Program-made: the position numbers and the translations under genes
Shown: piece after piece, positions 59,318 to 64,000 of the stretch
How positions within the stretch are numbered: the first letter of the stretch is position 1
Layout: every line of letters begins with the position of its first letter
Notes under the pieces: model-generated
Databases searched by the model: none
The model's input: the letters and a program-made list of their open reading frames with translations, nothing else
Told to the model about the DNA's origin: nothing
Origin: Devosia sp. YR412
GTDB lineage: Bacteria; Pseudomonadota; Alphaproteobacteria; Rhizobiales; Devosiaceae
Length of the DNA: 64,000 nucleotides
Assembly (NCBI RefSeq): GCF_900110945.1
Contig: NZ_FOFL01000007.1
Span: 1-64,000, forward strand
Direction of reading: 5' to 3'

Positions 59318-60070
59318 ATGATGACTACTCTGTCATTCCAGCTCTACAGCGCCCGCAACTACCCCAATCAGGACGAGTTCCTCGCCAAGCTCGGCACCCT
59401 CGGCTACACGCAAGTGGAGGGCTATGGCGGCCTCTATGGCGACCCAGCGGCGCTTGCCGCGACGCTGAAGAAGAACGGCCTCTCCATGCCGACCGGCCAT
59501 TTCGGCCCGGCCCAGGCCGCCGATGTCTCGACCACGCTCAAGACCGCCGAAGCCCTTGGTATCAAGAAGATCATTGTGCCGCACATCGGCCCCGAAGGCC
59601 GCAGCGCCGACGAGAGCAAGTGGCTCGAGCTGGCCGAGACGCTGGCCAAGCACGGCGAAACATACAAAAAAGAAGGCTATGCCTTCGGCTGGCACAATCA
59701 CGACTTCGAATTCGTGCCCACCACCTCCGGCCGCACCCCTATGGAAATCATCCTCGAAACCGCGCCTGATATCGAATGGGAAGCCGACGTCGCCTGGATC
59801 GTGCGCGGCAAGTCCGACCCGGTCGCCTGGTTCGATAAATATGGCAGCCGCATCACCGCCGTCCACGTCAAGGACATCGCTCCCGCCGGCCAGAATGCCG
59901 ACGAAGATGGCTGGGCCGACGTCGGCCACGGCGTGCTCGATTGGGACAATCTGATCAAGACGGTCGAAGCCAAGACCAAGGCCGAATATTTCGTGGCCGA
60001 ACACGACAAGCCATCCGACGAAGTGCGTTTTGCCACGCGCTCGATCGCAACCGCCAGCAAGTGGAAATAA
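59318..60070 (+). CDS. Sugar phosphate isomerase/epimerase family protein (short form)
   Basis: A 250-aa TIM-barrel protein of the AP endonuclease 2 / xylose isomerase-like superfamily. The metal-binding pattern is visible in GWHNHDFEF, IEWEADVAWIV and ITAVHVKDIAP, with GHGVLDWDNLI and YFVAEHD near the end. Relatives include IolE, YcjR and other sugar or keto-sugar isomerases and epimerases. The gene lies 4 bp before a Gfo/Idh dehydrogenase gene, so it probably epimerises or isomerises the keto-sugar that enzyme makes. First of two such barrel proteins in the island. Confidence 0.88.
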   Translation: MMTTLSFQLYSARNYPNQDEFLAKLGTLGYTQVEGYGGLYGDPAALAATLKKNGLSMPTGHFGPAQAADVSTTLKTAEALGIKKIIVPHIGPEGRSADESKWLELAETLAKHGETYKKEGYAFGWHNHDFEFVPTTSGRTPMEIILETAPDIEWEADVAWIVRGKSDPVAWFDKYGSRITAVHVKDIAPAGQNADEDGWADVGHGVLDWDNLIKTVEAKTKAEYFVAEHDKPSDEVRFATRSIATASKWK

Positions 60071-60074
60071 TCCA

Positions 60075-61214
60075 ATGGTCAAGACCTTTGGCGTCGGCAT
60101 CATGGGTGCCGGCAATATCTCTGCCGCCTATCTCAAGCTCGCGCCCCTGTTCAAGGGGCTCGAGGTCCGCGCCGTGGCCGACATTCTGCCGGCCGCCGCG
60201 CAGAAACGCGCCGACGAATATGGTGTCACGGCGCAGACGCCCGACGAACTGCTCAAGAACAGCGAGCTCGACGTTATCGTCAACCTGACCATTCCCTCGA
60301 CCCACTATGCGGTGTCGATGGATATCATCTCGGCCGGCAAGCACGCCTATTCCGAAAAGCCCTTCGTGCTGTCGCTCGAAGAGGGCATGGCGCTGAAGAA
60401 AGCCGCCGACGATCGCGGCCTCCAGGTCGGCTCGGCCCCCGACACTTTCCTCGGTGGCGCCCACCAGCAGGCCCGAGAGATCATCGATAGTGGCAAGCTC
60501 GGCAAGATCATGAGCGGCACCATGCATGTCATGAGCCGTGGCATGGAGCACTGGCATCCCAATCCGGACTTCTTCTTCCAGCCCGGCGCCGGCCCCATCC
60601 TCGATCTCGGCCCCTATTACGTCACCGACCTGATCCATCTGCTCGGCCCGGTCAAGCGCCTCTCCGCCTTTACCAACATGGCCCGCACCGAACGCGAAGT
60701 GACCGCCGAAGGCCCCTACAAGGGCACTTTCGTCAAGGTCGGCACCCCCACCACCATCCATGGCGTGCTCGAATTCGTTTCCGGCGCCATCATCACCATC
60801 GGCGCCAGCTGGGACGTGGCGGCGCATGGCCACCACAATATCGAGCTCTATGGCACCGACGGTTCGATCTTCGTGCCCGATCCCAACTTCTTCGGCGGCG
60901 ACTTGGTTACGGCCAACATTGCCGGCGAAAAGTCTAATGTCACCCCATGGGATCACCCCTTCGGCAGGCCAAACCAGGATCTCGACAAGGAGCATCCGCG
61001 CGCCAATTACCGCACCGCCGGCCTCGCCGACATGATGGCGTCCATCGAAGGCGGCTACCGCGCACGTTGCGGCCTCGATGTGGCGCTACACGCCGTCGAC
61101 GTCATGACCAGCCTGCTCAAGGCTGGCGAGAGCGGCCAGGTTCTCACGCTTTCGACCACCTGCGAACGTCCGCTGGCGCTGAGCCCGGCCGATGCTGCAG
61201 CACTGCTGAAGTAA
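60075..61214 (+). CDS. Gfo/Idh/MocA-family oxidoreductase (sugar dehydrogenase), copy 1
   Basis: A 379-aa NAD(P)-dependent sugar dehydrogenase. The Rossmann part starts FGVGIMGAGNISAAYLKLAP; the EKP motif occurs as YSEKPFVLSLEEG; the catalytic part shows GGGPILDLGPYY-like GPILDLGPYYVTDLIHLLG and a late ARCGLDVALHAVDVM. It starts 4 bp after the isomerase stop. With its neighbours it suits an oxidise-epimerise-reduce route for a glycoside or inositol-like compound. A 10-bp hairpin and 143 bp separate it from the second isomerase gene. Confidence 0.9.
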   Translation: MVKTFGVGIMGAGNISAAYLKLAPLFKGLEVRAVADILPAAAQKRADEYGVTAQTPDELLKNSELDVIVNLTIPSTHYAVSMDIISAGKHAYSEKPFVLSLEEGMALKKAADDRGLQVGSAPDTFLGGAHQQAREIIDSGKLGKIMSGTMHVMSRGMEHWHPNPDFFFQPGAGPILDLGPYYVTDLIHLLGPVKRLSAFTNMARTEREVTAEGPYKGTFVKVGTPTTIHGVLEFVSGAIITIGASWDVAAHGHHNIELYGTDGSIFVPDPNFFGGDLVTANIAGEKSNVTPWDHPFGRPNQDLDKEHPRANYRTAGLADMMASIEGGYRARCGLDVALHAVDVMTSLLKAGESGQVLTLSTTCERPLALSPADAAALLK

Positions 61215-61276
61215 TCGGGACGCGTCGCGTTGACAGGCATCATCTGCCAGTCAACATTGAGTTTTATGTAAGTTTG

Positions 61277-61301
61277 CAGGCGGCGGCCAACCCGCCGCCT
61301 G
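61277..61301 (+). terminator. Intergenic hairpin between the two isomerase-dehydrogenase pairs
   Basis: Perfect 10-bp arms CAGGCGGCGG/CCGCCGCCTG with a CCAAC loop. A weaker inverted repeat, TTGAC...GTCAA, lies at 61230-61254. There is no T-run. It may end transcripts of the first pair or punctuate a long mRNA. Confidence 0.5.
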
Positions 61302-61357
61302 TTCCATATCAAGCGGCAAAGACCAAGGCGCAAAGCGCCTGACAGAGGAGCAAATAC

Positions 61358-62413
61358 ATGCGCACCATCAAGGGGCCGGGAATTTTTCTGGCGCAATTTG
61401 CGGGCGACAAGGCCCCGTTCAATTCCCTCGACGCCATCTGCGGCTGGGCCGCCAATTATGGCTATAAGGGTGTGCAGATCCCGACCTGGGTCGGCAGCCT
61501 GATCGACCTGGAAAAGGCCGCAACATCGCAGGCCTATGCCGACGAACTCAAGGGCACGGTCGCCAAACACGGCCTCGAAATCACCGAACTGTCGACCCAT
61601 CTGCAGGGCCAGCTTGTCGCCGCCCATCCGGTCTATGACACCATGCTCGACGGCTTTGCGCCAGCGTCGGTGCATGGCAATCCCAAGGCCCGCCAGGAAT
61701 GGGCGGTGCAGCAATTGCTCTGGGCGGCCAAGGCGTCGAAGAACCTCGGCCTCACCGAACACGCGACCTTCTCAGGCGCGCTGGCCTGGCCCTTCCTTTA
61801 TCCCTTCCCGCAGCGTCCGGCTGGTCTGGTAGAAGAAGCTTTCGACGAACTGGCCCGTCGCTGGACGCCGATTCTCAATGCCTTCGATGAAGCCGGCGTC
61901 GACGTCTGCTACGAAATCCATCCCGGCGAAGACCTGCATGACGGCGTCACCTACGAGATGTTCCTCGAGCGCGTGAACAACCATCCGCGCGCCAATCTGC
62001 TCTATGATCCCAGCCACTTCGTGCTGCAGCAGCTCGATTATCTCGAATACATCGACATCTACCACGAGCGGATCAAGATGTTCCACGTCAAGGATGCCGA
62101 GTTCAATCCGACCGGCCGTCAGGGCGTTTACGGCGGCTACCAGAGCTGGATCAATCGGGCAGGGCGCTTCCGCTCGCTCGGCGATGGCCAGGTCGATTTC
62201 GCCTCGGTCTTCTCCAAGATGGCACAATATGATTTCGCCGGCTGGGCTGTGCTCGAATGGGAATGCGCCATCAAGCATCCCGAGGACGGGGCCCGCGAAG
62301 GTGCCGAATTCATCAAGAACCACATCATCCGCGTCACCGAACATGCCTTCGACGATTTCGCATCGTCTGGTACTGACCTTGCGGCAAACCGCAAGATTCT
62401 TGGACTGAGCTAG
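61358..62413 (+). CDS. Sugar phosphate isomerase/epimerase family protein (long form)
   Basis: A 351-aa TIM barrel of the same superfamily as 59318-60070 but about 100 residues longer. Metal-ligand segments are VCYEIHPGEDLHDG, LLYDPSHFVLQQL, IKMFHVKDAEF and AVLEWECAIKHPEDG (E, D, H and E ligands), which look complete. GAGGAG precedes the ATG. It is followed after 12 bp by the second Gfo/Idh gene. Long members of this type accompany inositol, glucoside and keto-sugar dehydrogenases in rhizobia; exact substrate unknown. Confidence 0.9.
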   Translation: MRTIKGPGIFLAQFAGDKAPFNSLDAICGWAANYGYKGVQIPTWVGSLIDLEKAATSQAYADELKGTVAKHGLEITELSTHLQGQLVAAHPVYDTMLDGFAPASVHGNPKARQEWAVQQLLWAAKASKNLGLTEHATFSGALAWPFLYPFPQRPAGLVEEAFDELARRWTPILNAFDEAGVDVCYEIHPGEDLHDGVTYEMFLERVNNHPRANLLYDPSHFVLQQLDYLEYIDIYHERIKMFHVKDAEFNPTGRQGVYGGYQSWINRAGRFRSLGDGQVDFASVFSKMAQYDFAGWAVLEWECAIKHPEDGAREGAEFIKNHIIRVTEHAFDDFASSGTDLAANRKILGLS

Positions 62414-62425
62414 GAGCGATCGAAA

Positions 62426-63583
62426 ATGGCTGAAAACGGCGCAAGGCGCATTCGCCTGGGCATGGTGGGCGGCGGCACGGGAGCCTTCATCGGCTATGTG
62501 CACCGCGTGGCGTCCCGTCTCGATGGCGACTATGAACTGGTGGCCGGCGCCCTGTCGTCACGCCCCGAAGTGGCGAAAGAATCCGGCCGCAATCTCGGTC
62601 TGGCCGAAGATCGCATCTACACCTCCTACGAAGACATGGCCCGCGCCGAGGCTGCGCGGCCCGATGGCATCGAGGCCGTCTCGATCGTCACGCCCAATCA
62701 CATGCACTACGGCCCGGCGAAAGCCTTCCTCGAGGCCGGCATCCACGTCATCTGCGACAAGCCGATCACCTCGACGATCGAAGACGCCCGCAAGCTGGCC
62801 GAGATCAAGCCGAAGAACGGCGCCAAATTCCTGCTGACCCACAATTACACCGGCTATCCGCTGATCCGGCAGGCCCGCGAACTGGTGGAATCCGGCGCCC
62901 TGGGCAAAATCCGCGTCGTGCAGGCCGAATATCCGCAGGACTGGCTGGCCGAGCCAGTCGAACAGGCCGGTAATGCCCCCGGTGCCGAATGGCGTACAGA
63001 TCCGGCCCGTTCAGGCGCCGGCGGCGCCATCGGCGATATCGGCACCCATGCCTATAACCTGCTGCGCTTCGTCACCGGTCTCAAGACCGATTCCGTCTCG
63101 GCCGACCTCACCAGCTTTGTGCCGGGCCGCCGGCTCGATGACAATGTCCACATCATGCTGCGCTTTGACGGTGGCGCCAAGGGCATGCTGTGGGCCAGTC
63201 AGGTTGCGGTCGGCAGCGAAAATGGTCTGCAGCTACGAATCTACGGCGAAAAGGCCGGTCTTGAGTGGCGTCAGGACAACCCGAACTACATGTGGTTCAC
63301 CGAATTCGGCAAGCCAAAGCAATTGCTGACCCGCGGCGGCTCCATCACCGGCTCGCCGGCCTCAACCATGAATGTCCGCATTCCCTCGGGCCATCCTGAA
63401 GGGTACCTCGAAGCCTTCGCTACCCTCTACAGCCAGTTCGCCGCCGTCATCCGCGGCGAAGGCAAGGCCTATGAAGGCCTGCTGCCATCGCTGGCCGATG
63501 GCGTCGAAGGCATGCAGTTCATCCTGGCCTCGGTAAAGTCCAGCCAGGACGACGGCAAGTGGACCAAGCTCAGCGCTGTCTAA
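62426..63583 (+). CDS. Gfo/Idh/MocA-family oxidoreductase, copy 2
   Basis: A 385-aa dehydrogenase. It has the N-terminal motif [19 protein letters not shown] and a DKP in place of the usual EKP ([13 protein letters not shown]), a substitution frequent in this subfamily; the catalytic region reads [22 protein letters not shown] with the conserved D-x3-H. It differs strongly in sequence from copy 1, so it is not a recent duplicate. Last gene of the LacI-controlled island, closed by a strong terminator. Confidence 0.9.
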   Translation: MAENGARRIRLGMVGGGTGAFIGYVHRVASRLDGDYELVAGALSSRPEVAKESGRNLGLAEDRIYTSYEDMARAEAARPDGIEAVSIVTPNHMHYGPAKAFLEAGIHVICDKPITSTIEDARKLAEIKPKNGAKFLLTHNYTGYPLIRQARELVESGALGKIRVVQAEYPQDWLAEPVEQAGNAPGAEWRTDPARSGAGGAIGDIGTHAYNLLRFVTGLKTDSVSADLTSFVPGRRLDDNVHIMLRFDGGAKGMLWASQVAVGSENGLQLRIYGEKAGLEWRQDNPNYMWFTEFGKPKQLLTRGGSITGSPASTMNVRIPSGHPEGYLEAFATLYSQFAAVIRGEGKAYEGLLPSLADGVEGMQFILASVKSSQDDGKWTKLSAV

Positions 63584-63588
63584 GCCAA

Positions 63589-63620
63589 CAGGGCGCCGTT
63601 CGCGGCGCCCTGCTTTTTTA
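63589..63620 (+). terminator. Rho-independent terminator
   Basis: Perfect 10-bp arms CAGGGCGCCG/CGGCGCCCTG with a TTCG tetraloop and six T residues. It ends the sugar island and overlaps the stop codon of the convergent TraB-like gene. Confidence 0.9.
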
Positions 63621-64000
63621 TTGGATGCGCTCGACGTCGTAGCCAGCCTCTTCCAGCAGATCCAGCACGCTGCCATAGCCGATCAGATGCGCTGCGCCCA
63701 CCACCACCAGATTCTCCTGATTTTCCTCCAGCATGGCTTCCAGCGGCGCCATCCAGTTACGGTTGCGCGCATAGAGCAGGCGATCGAGGAAGGCCTCCTC
63801 GTGGCCACCCATTTCCATCAGGAACAGCTGCGCCAGCTTTTCCGGCGTGCCCTCGGCCCAGCTGCCGAGCATCTTGTCCATCTGCTTGGGCAAAGCCGGC
63901 AGTTCCTCCAGCGTCGATTTCAGCAAAGCGATCTGCTCCTCTTCCGGCGCGCCCGCCAAAACCTCGAGCTGCTCGTCGCCAGTCTCCAGAAACGCCAGTC
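63618..64000 (-). CDS. TraB/GumN-family protein, C-terminal part (cut by window edge)
   Basis: The last about 127 codons of a gene whose start lies beyond the window; the frame is open to base 64000, so the TTG at 63959 is not its start. Family marks are FLETGDEQLEVLAGAPEEEQIALL, LLYARNRNWMAPLEAML and NLVVVGAAHLIGYGSVLDLLEEAGYDVERIQ. The G-A-A/G-H-L motif is characteristic. Function unclear (GumN/TraB, possibly a protease-related erythromycin-esterase-like fold). It is convergent with the sugar island. Confidence 0.88.
   Translation of the reverse strand, partial: LAFLETGDEQLEVLAGAPEEEQIALLKSTLEELPALPKQMDKMLGSWAEGTPEKLAQLFLMEMGGHEEAFLDRLLYARNRNWMAPLEAMLEENQENLVVVGAAHLIGYGSVLDLLEEAGYDVERIQ

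Noticed and set aside
61230..61254. TTGAC box as a promoter for the second isomerase-dehydrogenase pair
   Set aside because: The box is part of an inverted repeat with GTCAA, and no acceptable -10 sequence follows at the right distance.

Overview
The window is GC-rich chromosomal DNA from an alphaproteobacterium. The gene order aminotransferase - homoserine dehydrogenase - glpX - recJ, the COX15-type heme A synthase beside a DUF2842 protein, the RpoE/ChrR pair, the many sugar ABC transporters and the kinds of intergenic palindromes all point to Hyphomicrobiales. The genus is probably Devosia or a close relative; this is inference from gene content, not a database match. There is no phage, integrase, insertion sequence, CRISPR array or plasmid function, so the region looks like ordinary chromosome with accessory catabolic islands.

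Layout. 0.3-9.7 kb: a minus-strand sugar ABC operon (binding protein, two permeases, MalK-type ATPase) that ends in a fused Gfo/Idh/MocA-aldo/keto reductase, with a divergent AraC regulator followed at once by a CHASE2 adenylate cyclase. 9.7-14.6 kb: a hydroxyproline-type catabolic cluster (GntR/FCD regulator, FAD D-amino acid dehydrogenase, proline racemase-family epimerase, DapA-family lyase, ProC-like reductase); a near-identical sequence upstream of its two outward operons is a good operator candidate. 14.8 kb: tRNA-Pro and a phosphotransferase. 15.9-25.4 kb: an exopolysaccharide locus (polymerase/ligase, secreted propeller-like protein, initiating phosphoglycosyltransferase, GT4, export lipoprotein, Wzc-like copolymerase with a degenerate kinase half, NodB-type deacetylase). 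25.4-30.6 kb: DUF2842, ctaA, rplM-rpsI, small membrane and VOC proteins and a GT1. 31-38.2 kb: aminotransferase, an orphan siderophore-type binding protein, a homoserine dehydrogenase carrying an N-terminal HTH-like domain, glpX and recJ.

38.3-44 kb: an apparent singlet-oxygen/lipid stress module. A flavin oxidoreductase - DUF1365 - cyclopropane-fatty-acid-synthase-like operon faces an rpoE-chrR-SDR operon. Both carry the same promoter pattern, TGATCC-N18-TANAAG, and the ChrR homologue lacks the two zinc cysteines of its N-terminal domain. A 144-bp MITE-like palindromic element lies between the converging operons. 44-48 kb: a complete FecBCDE-type metal-chelate ABC transporter, then a decayed toxin-antitoxin pair. 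48.5-53.5 kb: housekeeping and hypothetical genes (DUF454, M15 peptidase, gloA, double cold-shock protein, DUF192, hemolysin III, ArsR, PilZ) and tRNAs for Glu (two) and Arg.

53.5-63.6 kb: a LacI-controlled sugar or glycoside island. Two CG-centred palindromic operators lie 34 bp apart in front of a binding protein, two permeases and an ATPase, followed by two TIM-barrel isomerase/epimerases alternating with two Gfo/Idh/MocA dehydrogenases, a combination known from oxidation-epimerisation routes for glycosides. The window ends inside a TraB/GumN-family gene.
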